A stretch of DNA of 64,000 bases, from positions 22,050,941-22,114,940 of the forward strand of contig NC_044930.1 of assembly GCF_003576645.1 (NCBI RefSeq), read 5' to 3'. This DNA is from Ipomoea triloba (Eukaryota > Streptophyta > Magnoliopsida > Solanales > Convolvulaceae). Position numbers and translations under genes: made by a program. The notes under the pieces are model-generated. The model was not told the DNA's origin. It saw nothing but the letters and a program-made list of their open reading frames with translations, and ran no database searches. Below, one piece after another: positions 1-9,868 of this stretch (position 1 is its first letter; every line of letters begins with the position of its first letter).

Positions 1-1065
1 GCTTTCAAGCATTAAATTAATGGAATGTGTTGCACAACAAGTCCAAAATATCAGTGGCATCTTCTCCCTCAACAATTTAGTTGCTCCCATGTTGTTCGAG
101 GCATTATCGGTGACAATTTGAACAACATTCCCCTCTCCTACTTGTTGAATGCCATGCTTCACATACTCAAATATGAACTGACTTGTGTGTACCTCCATTG
201 AACATTCTTTAGAAGATAAAAACACAGTGCCCAACCTTGAATTGACACACAAGTTCATGATGCTTCTTCTCTTCCTATCTGTCCAAGCATCAGTCATAAT
301 TGAGCACCCATTTAATTTCCACTCCGCTTCATGTACCTTTAAACTTTCTCGGACTCGATCAACCTCTTTTTTCAAACAAGTTTCACTTATTTCATATCTA
401 TTTGGTACTTGAGCTCCCGGACCATATTGACCAATAGCTTCAACCAACAACTTGAAGTTATCTTTCTGAAAACAATGAAATGGAATAGATGATTCATAAG
501 CCCATCTGCATATGTAATCTTTCACCCGACTAGCCCTTTCCTTGTCAAATGCATCAATTATTCGTTGTTGTGCCTTGCCCTTTCCTGAACTCAAAGAAGA
601 CTCGGGATTGATTTGATTTGTGAACTTATCCATAGGGCCAATTGGCCGAGGTGGTTTCAAAGGTCCAAACTGCTGCACCTCATCAATATCAATACTAGCA
701 TTACTCATACTCTCATTGTCATGCGCCAAGATCTTTACCTCCGCCCTAAGATTAACTTCTTCAGCTCTCTTATTCTTCTTTTTGTTCTTCGCCATCGTGA
801 GAGCTTCCCTACATTTCAATTGATCATCCTTTGTAGCTGTAGGGCATTTGCTTACATTTCCTTGTATGCCAGCAATATGCTCTTTAATCCTATACACTCC
901 ATCGGACATTACTTTCTTACAGAATAAATACTTAATCTTGTCCCATGATTTAGTCGGATCATTAATTACTCCATACTCCCATCCTATATCATTAGACTTT
1001 CTTTTTATTGTGGTTGGTTCGGAAGATCCAACACTTTGAGAAGCATTATTATCACCACTCGCCAT
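1..1065 (-). CDS. hAT-family transposase with BED-like finger and DUF659 domain, N-terminal 355 codons, cut by window edge
   Basis: Read on the minus strand from ATG at 1065-1063, the frame is open to base 1 with no stop (355 codons). The N-terminus holds a degenerate BED-type zinc finger region (a Cys near residue 50 followed by a YRIKEHIAG motif, then a Cys in GNVSKC). This is followed by a basic NKKKNKR stretch and then the DUF659 region, with CSIMTDAWTDRKRRSIMNL, then QIVTDNASNN and finally HSINLMLES at the edge. Members of this family act in the nucleus as DNA-cutting transposases with an RNase H-like fold; TDAW and VTDNAS carry the expected first acidic residues. The C-terminal dimerisation domain lies outside the window. 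The upstream splice donor and the terminal repeat at 6167 suggest it belongs to a transposon rather than being a domesticated gene. Family call is firm; activity cannot be judged. Confidence 0.88.
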   Translation of the reverse strand, partial: MASGDNNASQSVGSSEPTTIKRKSNDIGWEYGVINDPTKSWDKIKYLFCKKVMSDGVYRIKEHIAGIQGNVSKCPTATKDDQLKCREALTMAKNKKKNKRAEEVNLRAEVKILAHDNESMSNASIDIDEVQQFGPLKPPRPIGPMDKFTNQINPESSLSSGKGKAQQRIIDAFDKERASRVKDYICRWAYESSIPFHCFQKDNFKLLVEAIGQYGPGAQVPNRYEISETCLKKEVDRVRESLKVHEAEWKLNGCSIMTDAWTDRKRRSIMNLCVNSRLGTVFLSSKECSMEVHTSQFIFEYVKHGIQQVGEGNVVQIVTDNASNNMGATKLLREKMPLIFWTCCATHSINLMLES

Positions 1066-1089
1066 ACTAGGAGTAAACTAGTAAAGTAC

Positions 1090-1641
1090 CTAAATCAAAT
1101 AAATCAATATAATGATATATACAATTAAAAAAATAGTCAAATACACAAACACAATAAATGAATAAATATTACATAATTTAGAAAGCAATTTCATAAAGGA
1201 TAAATGAAATAGATTATAAAGCATAATTGAACAATTTGACAACTTGTCAATTTCATACTTGCACAGTTGCACATACACTGCCACATACACTACAAATCTG
1301 TGCCACATTCAATAAATTTATCATGAATTATTCTTCATAATTGATATTCCACAATTCTATATATCACTTAATTGATAACAAATAACAGTGTAATCCAAAA
1401 CTCCTAATAAACAATAACAAATTAAACTCAGTGCCATAATCCAGTGAATCTGCCAGACTGCCACATACACTACCACTTGGAGCTTGATGGGACAATGTGA
1501 AGATTAAACTCATTAAAGCAAAGACACCACTCACAATTCACAAATCACAATGTAAAGCATTAAAGCAAAGTTAGCAAACTAAGGAAAGAAAAAGAAAAAA
1601 ATTGAATATGGCAAAGTGGCGACAACAGCCTGTGGACTTAC
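1090..1641 (-). other. Predicted 5' UTR intron of the DUF659 hAT transposase
   Basis: On the minus strand a strong donor reads CGAGTCAG|GTAAGT (donor GT just left of base 1642). A plausible acceptor TTGATTTAG lies near 1090, about 25 bases before the ATG at 1065. The GC-rich stretch 1642-1790 would then be the untranslated first exon. The AT-rich composition between the two sites fits an intron. This is inferred from splice motifs only. Confidence 0.5.
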
Positions 1642-2471
1642 CTGACTCGATCGGCGGGGAAGGTCGGAGGTGATGGCGGCTTGCGATGGTGGCGAAACCT
1701 TCGCGACGGTCGTCCTCTCCCTTCGCTATTGAAGCAGCGACGCAGCGTCCCCTTCGGCTTTCCTCGCGTTTGGCCGATTAAAATCAAAATAAGGGTTTAG
1801 TAGGGGTGAGCAAAATATCGGTTAACCGACTGCCAACCGCTAACCGATAACCGAACCTACCGAAAAAATCGGTTATCGGTCGGTTACGGTTATTAAGTTA
1901 AAAAAAATTTTGATTTTTCGGTTTTTCGGTCATTAGACGGTTATTGGGGTCGGTTACCGGTCGGTGACCGATAACCGACCAGTATATAATATATATATAT
2001 ATTTTTTTATATTATTATATATGTTAGCCCATTCTGCTCTCAGCTTTAGTCCAGTAGCCCACTAGGCACTAACCCATTACTCTATTAGCCCAAGTGCCCA
2101 ACCCTAAAACCTAATTCAGATTTCAGATTTCCAGAATTCCAGACTTCACAGTTCACTGACTTCACTCCACGCCTCCATAGTCCACACCACATCTCACGAG
2201 TCACGCCCTCACGGTCTCATCGTCTCCACTCTCCACTCATTTTCTCCGTTCTCCATGTTCTCATAATCTGTAATCCCCCGTCTCCACGCGACCACGCTGT
2301 TCCACGGACGACTTCCACGGTCTGCTGGTCTGGGTGTTTGGCATTCGACTTCCACAAACCACAGCACCACAGCACCACACCACCACTTTTCGGCTTGTAC
2401 CCAGTCAGGACCGAGACTCCGACTACTCTCCGAGTCTCCGAGTGTCTGTCGTCCGACAGTGTCCAGTCCAG

Positions 2472-3063
2472 GTAAAATTTTTAATTTTTTTTTCTGTTAA
2501 TTTTTAATTATGTGTATTAAGTGTATTTTTTTATGAATAACTCATTATATTGTTAATAGTATATATGTTATTACATGTTTAAATGTTTAATTGAGTAGAT
2601 AAATTTATAATTTTTTTTTTATTTTCAGTGACCAGTGCTCAGTTTTTTTTTCCTGTTAATATTTTATAAAGTGTTTTTTTTATGAATAAGTCATTCTATT
2701 ATTAATATTACATATGTAATTTACATGTTTAATTGAGTAGGTAAATTTATAATTTTGTTTTTACTTCCAGTGACCATTACTCTGTTTTTTAATTTTTTCT
2801 GTTAATATTTTATAAAGTATATTTTTTTATGAATAAGTCATTATATTGTTAATATTACATATGTAATTTATATGTTTAAATGTTTAATTGAGTATGTAAA
2901 TTTATAATTTTTTTTTAGTTCCAGTGCCTAGTTTTGTTTTGTTATTTTTTTTTAAACTGCCAGCCAGTACCCCCACTGCCCAGTGTGTTATATTGTTGTG
3001 CTAATTGTTTTAAATATTTAATTGTTGTACTAATTCATTAATTATACTTTATATATTTCACAG
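2472..3063 (+). other. Predicted 5' UTR intron of the inner hAT, containing a three-copy tandem repeat
   Basis: A donor CCAG|GTAAAAT lies at 2471/2472 and an acceptor TTTCACAG ends at 3063, ten bases before the first ATG. Inside it, from about 2486 to 2935, roughly 140-160-bp units repeat three times. Each has a T-run with CTGTTAAT, then TTTTATGAATAA, ATTGAGTA and AAATTTATAATTTT, and ends in a CAG-like acceptor motif (near 2629, 2770 and 2922). The repeated acceptor motifs could give alternative 3' splice sites. Confidence 0.55.
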
Positions 3064-3073
3064 ATTGTTGTGA

Positions 3074-5193
3074 ATGTCAACACACTCAACTGAGATGTCT
3101 GATTATGAAGATGAAGCAATCCAAAATGAAGGGGTTAGCGTTGATGCAAATGCAAGTAGTAAAACACCCGGTGCCTCTAAGTCAAAGAAACGAAAAATTA
3201 GTCGAACAAAATCTGAGGTATGGGATCATTTTACCAAATTTGAAAATGAGGCACATAAAAAAAAGCTAGGTGTAATTATTGTGCAAAGGAACTTCATGCT
3301 GACACTAAATTGAATGGCACAAGTTCTTTAAAAGCTCACATTAAAAGCTGCCCAAAATGTCCCTATAGTAGTACCGACCCTACACAAACCGAACTAATTG
3401 CCCCTTCATCAGAAGGAGAGTCTTTAAGTTTTGGGAAATTTGATGCAACTGCAATTAGAAAGTCTGTGGCTGAAATGATCATAATTGATGAATTGCCTTT
3501 TAGGTTTGTGGAAGCAAAGAGGTTTAGAAAATGCATGTTTACTGCTTGTCCTAGGTTTCGTATGCCATCTAGATGGACTGTTGCTAGAGATTGTTACAAG
3601 ATTTATTTGGATGAAAAGAAAAATGTGTCCAACATTTTGAAATCTTCTTGTGCTAGAGTTTCTCTTACCACTGATAGTTGGACATCATTGCAAAGAGTGA
3701 ATTATATGTGTCTTACATTGCATTATATTGATAATGAATGGAAAGTGCACAAAAGAATACTTAATTTTTGTCCAATTTCTAGTCATAAGGGAGAAGATAT
3801 TGGTAAGGCAATTGAGAAATGTTTGCGGGATTGGGGACTTGATAATGTTTTCACTATCACAGTAGACAATGCTAGTTCAAATGATGTTGCTACGGGGTAT
3901 TTGAGGAAGAAGTTCAATAATTTGGGTAGTTCGATTTTAGATGGGAAATTTCTTCACATGAGATGCATTGCTCACATTGTTAATTTGGTTGTGAATGATG
4001 CTTTGAAGGAAAATAATGAATCAATTTGTCGTGTTAGAGGGGCAGTGAGATATGTGAGACAATCACCATCTAGATTGCAAAAGTTTAAAGAATGTATTCA
4101 AATGGAGAAAATTCAATCCAAGGCTTTGTTAAGCTTAGATGTATGCACTAGGTGGAATTCTACTTATCTTATGTTGGATTCAGCACAAAAGTTTGAGAGA
4201 GCCTTTGAGAGATTTGAGGAGCTTGATCCACATTATGGTCATGACCTTTTGAATAGTGAAGGAATTCCTGACCATGATGATTGGGAAAATGTTAGGAGGT
4301 TGTGCATGTTTTTGGGTCATTTCTATGATCCTACTGTGAAAGTTTCAGGCTCATTGTATGTTACTTCAAATACTTATTTTCCAGAAATATGTGAAGTGTA
4401 TTCTATTTTGCGTGATTGGATAAAGAGTCGGGATTCACATTTTAGTTCAATGGCACAAAGAATGAAAGATAAATTTGACAAGTATTGGGGAAATGTGGAC
4501 AAAATGAATATGTTGTTGTATGTTGCAACTGTGCTTGACCCTAGGAGAAAGTATGTGTATGTTGATTTTTGTTTCAAAAGGATGTATTCAAATGATGAAG
4601 TCTCTATATTGTCCAAAAAGCTTAGACAAGTGATGATGGATTTGTTTAATGAATACAAGAGGTTGCATGAATCTTCTTCTTCTTCAGTAGTTGAGACTTT
4701 TCAATCAAATGAGATTGTAAGTGAGGACATGCCTTCTATACCTCAACCTCCAAAGAAAGGGAAACAAAAAGCTGTTAATAAGGAATTCATGAAGTATTTG
4801 GAAGAAATTGGTTGTGCTAATCAAATCACAGAGTTGGATAAGTACATTACTGAACAACTTGAGAATGGTGGTGAGGATGATGAGTTTGATATACTTAATT
4901 GGTGGAAAACAAATGCGCATAGACTTCCCATTCTTTCAAGCTTAGCTCGCGATGTATTGGCTATACCTATTTCCACTGTTGCTTCTGAATCAGTGTTCAG
5001 CACAGGTGGTCGAGTTCTTGATAGTTATAGGAGTTCTTTAACTCCTAGAGTTGTACAAGCTCTCATTTGTGCTCAAGATTGGCTAAGAAATGAAACTGAA
5101 GACTCAATTGATGGTGAAATTGAGTACGAAACGGGAGAGATTGATAAAGTTGACTTGGGTATATCTTTCTTTGCTTCTTATTTTTTGTGTTAA
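3074..5193 (+). pseudogene. hAT transposase (BED finger, RNase H-like core, C-terminal dimer domain) with one frameshift
   Basis: The protein resembles plant RICESLEEPER/DAYSLEEPER-type hAT transposases, nuclear DNA-cutting enzymes. The first frame (3074-3313) starts at ATG 3074 and has a KSKKRKISR nuclear-localisation-like stretch and the start of a BED finger (SEVWDHFTKF). Near the A-run at 3257-3266 one base is missing relative to the expected frame. The finger then continues in the next frame as CNYCAKEL and LKAHIKSC, running on to 5193. The core has LTTDSWTS, ITVDNASSND, CIAHIVNLVV and VCTRWNSTY. The C-terminus (about 4890-5090) has ILNWWK, LPILSSLARDVLAIP, ASESVFSTGGR and DWLRN, the hAT dimerisation domain. 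Translation from ATG 3310 would still give 627 residues lacking only the finger's N-terminal half. Sequencing error in the A-run is an alternative to a real frameshift. Confidence 0.9.
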
Positions 5194-5800
5194 AATATTA
5201 AGTTATAAACTTATTATTTCTTATTGATCTTTATCTAATTATTTTTAAATTATTTGATTTGATTTTAGAATTTTCAAAGATTAGTTTGGAGCCCGTGATT
5301 GATCAATAGAAGTTGGAAAAGTTCTACTATAAGGTAAAATGCTAACTTGATAGTTGATATTTTGAAGGAATCAATATTTTGCTAACTTTATTACATTTCA
5401 TTTGATAGGTTTGAATTTTGAAGGAATTGAAGATTTTAGGGATTTGAAGCTTGCATTTTTATGGACTGTTTTTCAATCTTCAAAAGTTCAAAGGATTTGG
5501 CAGAATGTTCATCAATCTTTCATCAACTATTTTATGTAGTTTGTTTGTAATTTTTTTTTAAATTAATGTGTTGAATGTTGGCGTTTGGACTTTGGACTAT
5601 TTCTGTAATATGTTTGTGAGTTGTGAGTTTGGAGGTTGGACTTTGGACTTTGGCAGTGGCTTCTTGTGTTAGGCGGTGGGCAGTATGCCATTGTGGTTTA
5701 TTAATTTGGATATTAGGATGCCAATCTTGGCAGTGGAGTGACTAAACATGATGCTTATGTAATTTTTTTTGTTTGACTTTGTGATTTTGACTATTTTCGG
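5194..5800 (+). other. 3' untranslated and subterminal region of the inner hAT
   Basis: No further coding signal is seen. AT-rich sequence with G/T-rich stretches (TTTGGACTTTGG repeats near 5585 and 5645) leads into the CCGACCGATAACCGAC subterminal repeats that begin near 5810. Confidence 0.5.
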
Positions 5801-5958
5801 TTATTTGGTAACCGACCGAAACCGACCGATAACCGACGGTCGGTTTTCGATCGGTCATAGCTTTACATTCGGTCGATTTCGGTCGGTTACGGTCGACAAA
5901 AATCGCGGTCGGTTATTCGGTCGGTTATGTAACCGACCGACCGTTTGCTCACCCCTAG

Positions 5959-5998
5959 GGTTTAGTCGCCAAAACGACGTCGTTTTGGCGACTAAACC
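5959..5998. repeat. Perfect 40-bp palindrome at the inner hAT insertion point
   Basis: The left arm starts GGTTTAGTCGCC and the centre is AAAACGAC|GTCGTTTT. Every base pairs with its mirror position. The inner hAT target duplication (5958-5965) overlaps the left arm, so the hAT entered at the shoulder of this palindrome. It lies inside the outer hAT's leader or terminal region. Confidence 0.9.
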
Positions 5999-6029
5999 TT
6001 TAAAAAAAAAAACGGTTAGTGGCTTTTGG

Positions 6030-6167
6030 CTGGTTGGGCGGTCTAGGCGGCGCCGAGACCGCCCAACCGGCCTAGGCGGCCGCCTAGCCAGACGGCCGCG
6101 GAGGAGGCCGATTCTGGCCTTCCTGGCGGCGGCCGTCCGGCGCCTAGGCGCGATTTTTGCAACATTG
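6030..6167 (-). mobile_element. Terminal region of the outer hAT (or of a CCTAGGCG-type hAT MITE)
   Basis: A GC-rich island in an AT-rich setting, built from CCTAGGCG, GGCGGCCG and CGCCTAG repeats. It ends gcgatttttgcaacattg at 6167. A related but decayed GC-rich block with CCTAGGCG occurs at 21405-21505. An independent MITE cannot be excluded because the partner end is not visible. Confidence 0.5.
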
Positions 6168-6437
6168 CATAGGAGCAAATGGCGTGTCATCATTGTCACT
6201 TGTTTGGACATCGGTCAGACCATTTAAAGTCCGTGTGTAATTGTATTTGTGATCAAGTACTTTATAGTTCGTCCGAACAGGTTTGACAATGACATTTGAG
6301 ATAATGTAACATTTGTTGGTTTGTAAAGTGATATTATACATTCCAATGTCATTATCAAATACTATTGATTGAACCCGAGTTCATTGCATTTAGATATAGC
6401 ATTTACAATGATGTTGGTGGTGAATGAGAGCATCTTC

Positions 6438-6461
6438 ATAATAATAATAATACTAATAATG

Positions 6462-6502
<41 letters not shown>
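6438..6502. repeat. (TAA)n microsatellite
   Basis: About 65 bases of ATA/ATA trinucleotide repeat with two interruptions (tactaa and tgataa). Confidence 0.95.
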
Positions 6503-6503
<1 letters not shown>

Positions 6504-7690
6504 GGGAGAAAAATTTTACTATTTACTTACTGTTTCATCCTCAAGTGCATATACTTTTTCTCAAGCGTTTCAATAGCGTTTTTTGGTTCGTTTTTCTTAA
6601 TGACATAAACTGTACAACTCCAGCCCACAGTTTGTGTGTCATATCAATTAACTTTGCTGCATTTGTCATTACTAATATCCTTGTGTCATGGAAATATGTT
6701 CATAAAGGATGTTATGAAATAATATAATGGGAACTACAACATAAATTCAAAAACCATAGATTAAGGAGTTAGGAGTAACTAAAATGTGTAGATTATAGAG
6801 GAATATAATGAAAACCACAACATTACATACAATGATACAAGTATAGATGAACATATTATACAATAGATATATTTACATAACGATATTGAAGTTATACTAA
6901 TTAATGAGTATACTATCATTGATTTTAAAAATTAAAAAAAATACTGTAATCATTATGAGTACAAATACAAATAATAGAATTAGCATGATAATATTATTTT
7001 GACAATCATACCTATAGAATGTCAAGTAGATGGTGTGTTGCAGAATATGTTAGGTTTAGTTTTGGGTGAGAATGAGAGGGGTTTATATACTGTTGTTTTT
7101 GGTAGAATAATGGTTTAGTTAGCAATCTATACAAAATTGTATTATAGAATCTTATTAAGACTTCAATATTCTAATTTTAATTTAGGAATCTATACAGAAT
7201 TGTATTATAGAATATTGTCAATTTGTTTGAAAACTGCAATAAAGAAACAAATTGCCTAAATAATTTAATGTTAAACTTCCGTTATATTTAACGGAAAAAT
7301 TTGGTAAAATTATAAAAGATTAGGATATATTAGGAATTTAATTGGAGGTTGCACAATAAGAAGAACACAAAGTACAATATGTTAAAGCAGACTATTACAC
7401 CAACATTTTTTTAGTTCCAGTTAAGGGTCTAACATTATTGGCTCTTATTATAAGTGTAGAAAAGTAATACATTTTTCATAATAAATAACGTTGGCAAGTG
7501 CCCCTTACTTATAAGGGAAAATAAAATACTTTTGAGGAAAAATGTAATACTTTTAAATCGAAATGTAAAGTATTGTACTTTCTTTTAAAAGTATTAAATT
7601 TACCCTTATAAGTAACAAAAATTTTATTCCTAATTAGTATCACATTTAAGCATATAAGTATGACATTTGTGCATATAAGTATTACATTTA
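6503..7690. other. AT-rich intergenic stretch, no gene recognised
   Basis: Both strands lack long or conserved reading frames. There are short AT-rich simple stretches only, and I see no recognisable RNA gene or terminal repeat. Confidence 0.5.
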
Positions 7691-8427
7691 CATCTTGACC
7701 TGACCCGTCTCACAGTGAGACGGTCTCAGACAAGTTTTTGCCTTTATATATATATATATATATATACATGCGGTCTGTTGTTCCGGTGCAGTCATGTGGC
7801 CTTTTCTGCGTCGTCCGATTTCATTAATCCAACTGCAATTCGTGTATGTTTAAGTGGGGTTATTATGGTAATTTTAGTATCTGTATTACGTGAATTGGAA
7901 TGGTGCATTTTAGTACATAGTGTGGTGAGTTTGAATATATGTTGTGGTGCGTTTTATTACGTATGTTGGTGCATTAACTGTGTTGTGGAATGGTGTGTTT
8001 TAATCTATCCGCTTGTGCATTTTCATACGTAGAATGGTGTGCAACTGTGTTCTGGAATGATGTGTTTTAATACGTCCTCTGATGCATTTTATTATGTAGA
8101 ATGATGGGTATTTTAACGTATGTGTTTCTAATAAGTGTGTTGTGGAATGATGTGTTTTAATGCATCCTCTAGTGAATTTTAATATGTTGAATGGTGTGTA
8201 TTTTAACATATATTTTCTAATAAGTGTAATAGTGCATGTTTATGATCTGGGATGGAGATTTTCAATAACTGGAATTGTGCATTTTAACACACGTTATAGT
8301 GCATTTTAATACGTAGAATGGTGCATATTTTAGCACATGTTTTCTAATATGTGTAAATAGTGTATGCTTATAATCTGACATGCGGCACGTTGTGGTACAT
8401 TTTAATACGTAGAATGGTGTGTTTTGT

Positions 8428-8496
<69 letters not shown>

Positions 8497-8575
8497 CGCG
8501 TTGATTTGATGACTTGATTTAATCTAATGACTGATAATAGGTCGCACGACCACACCTAATGACTAGACCGCACAT
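7691..8575. repeat. Degenerate tandem array of GTGCATTTTAATACGTAGAATG-like units with embedded (AT)n
   Basis: From about 7890 to 8420 short modules recur every 25-45 bases: TGGTGCATTTTA, ACGTAGAATGGTG, GTGTTTTAATACGT, TTTCTAATAAGTG. A 63-base (AT)n tract lies at 8431-8493. The array is preceded at 7705-7730 by the hairpin GTCTCACAGTGAGAC, often seen at ends of plant repeats. No coding sense is visible; apparent YIYIYI peptides come from the AT tract. Confidence 0.6.
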
Positions 8576-8584
8576 GAATAACCC

Positions 8585-8614
<30 letters not shown>

Positions 8615-8616
<2 letters not shown>

Positions 8617-9170
8617 GAAAAATTCAAGTGCGGAAAGGCTCTCAGGTGAAAGATGGATGAGATCAGAGTCGTTTATCAAATCTAGATCAACGGCTCAAAT
8701 CAATGAAAATTATTAAAAAAAAAAAAAACATCCTGGGTTGAAAGAAGCAAATTAAAGTGTAAAAATGGTGCACCTTAAATTGTATGATGACGCATCTTAA
8801 GTGTTAAAATGACTCACTTTAACTATTAAATTGGCACACCTTCAGCGTTAAACATGGTGCACTTTAAGTGTTACAAAGACGCACCTTAAGCGATGGAAAG
8901 ATGCACCTAAAGCTTTAGATTGTCGCAACTTAAGTTTCAACAAAAAACACACCTTAAGCACATAAACCACGCACTTTAAGTGTAAAAAGGACATACCTTA
9001 AGCTATGGAAAAATGCACCTAAAGCTTTAGATTGACGCACCTTAAGTTTCAACAAAAAACACAGTACACTTAAGTTCTCAACTGAAAAACTAATGCACCT
9101 TAAACACAGAAACCACTCACTTTAAGTATTAAATCAACACAGCTTAACTATATGAAGCCTCACATTTGAA
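8615..9170. repeat. Degenerate array of GCACCTTAAG modules
   Basis: After a (TA)n/(TG)n tract a leader with ATCAACGGCTCAAATCA is followed by some 15 modules of the type RTGCACCTTAAG spaced 20-40 bases apart (8765-9130). Two more arrays of similar logic lie at 27770-28020 and 62650-62910. The latter carries a related flank in opposite orientation (its GATCAATGACTCAAATT is near 62989). This points to one dispersed element family that sits in AT repeats. A Helitron-like nature is possible but I could not define 5' TC or 3' CTRR ends. Confidence 0.55.
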
Positions 9171-9245
9171 TACTCACATTTGAATATCAATATAGTACAT
9201 TTGTACTGTAGTGCTTTTAGACTTGTACATCTTTATTAGTGAAAA

Positions 9246-9612
9246 GGAAAAAGTGTCAAATAGGCCACTGAACTTATTGCTTTTGTGCAATTGGGTCATT
9301 GAACTTAAAAAGTGTGCAATTCAACCATCAAACAAGCAAAATTTGTGCAATTGGACCATTTTTACAAAAAATTTTAATTCAATTTGAGTTAAAAACATTT
9401 CAATATTAACTTCCAACTAGTATGGTAGAAGAAAATGCCACTCTTAATACATATATGTTAGTAATATAATTGGATTTTACTAGAAAATTTTTGTAAAAAT
9501 GGTCCAATTGCATAAATTTTGCTTGTTTGATGGTTAAATTGCACACTTTTTAAGTTTAATGGCCCAATTGCACAAAAGCGATAAGTTCAGCGGCCTATTC
9601 GACACTTTTTCC
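9246..9612. mobile_element. Mutator-like MITE with long TIRs and 9-bp target duplication
   Basis: It begins ggaaaaagtgtcaaatagg and ends cctattcgacactttttcc. The arms pair over roughly 130 bases with few mismatches. The exact 9-bp duplication tagtgaaaa flanks it at 9237-9245 and 9613-9621, a length diagnostic for the Mutator superfamily. No coding capacity. A second, disrupted member spans 34600-41283. Confidence 0.9.
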
Positions 9613-9868
9613 TAGTGAAAATTAAAGATCATTGCAGTGCATATATATATAGTACTGAAAATGAAATCGCCAACACTATTTTATTATAGCTGCTCAGTAC
9701 ATTAACAGTATCAAGAGTACGTGAGTATGCTAACCAAAAAAATTCTATATATTTCTATTAGAAAAAGGAAAGCTAAGGAAAATAGTAAATATAGAATGGA
9801 AATTTTGACAAAGAAAAGTTAAAGAATCTTAATAAAGACAATCTAATTGGAATTGTATGAATTATATA

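Larger units (their letters stand above)
1801..5957 (+). mobile_element. Near-complete hAT transposon with perfect TIRs and 8-bp target duplication
   Basis: The element starts taggggtgagcaaa (1801-1814) and ends with the exact reverse complement tttgctcaccccta (5944-5957). It is flanked by a perfect 8-bp duplication gggtttag at 1793-1800 and 5958-5965, the hallmark length for hAT. Both ends carry arrays of TAACCGA / CGGTTA subterminal motifs (1818-1980 and 5810-5943), probable transposase binding sites. It encodes a BED/hAT transposase at 3074-5193 with an untranslated leader exon and intron ahead of it. Total 4157 bp. Only one frameshift separates it from a full reading frame. Confidence 0.95.
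1..6167 (-). mobile_element. Outer hAT element, interrupted by a second hAT
   Basis: The transposase frame at 1-1065 reads leftwards. Its presumed 5' end lies at 6150-6167, where the minus strand begins CAATGTTGCAAAAATCGCG followed by CCTAGGCG-rich subterminal repeats (6030-6150), a style I know from plant hAT ends. The region 1642-1800 (leader exon) and 5958-6167 become contiguous once the inner element 1801-5957 and one target copy are removed. The left terminus is outside the window, so TIR pairing and target duplication cannot be checked. Confidence 0.5.

Noticed and set aside
5769..6341. Arg/Pro-rich open frames on both strands near 5855-6227
   Set aside because: They come from the CCGACCG and CCTAGGCG subterminal repeats of the hAT elements, not from a gene.
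8262..8555. Frame encoding a run of Tyr-Ile repeats; a similar one at 62284-62751
   Set aside because: Produced by (AT)n tracts.
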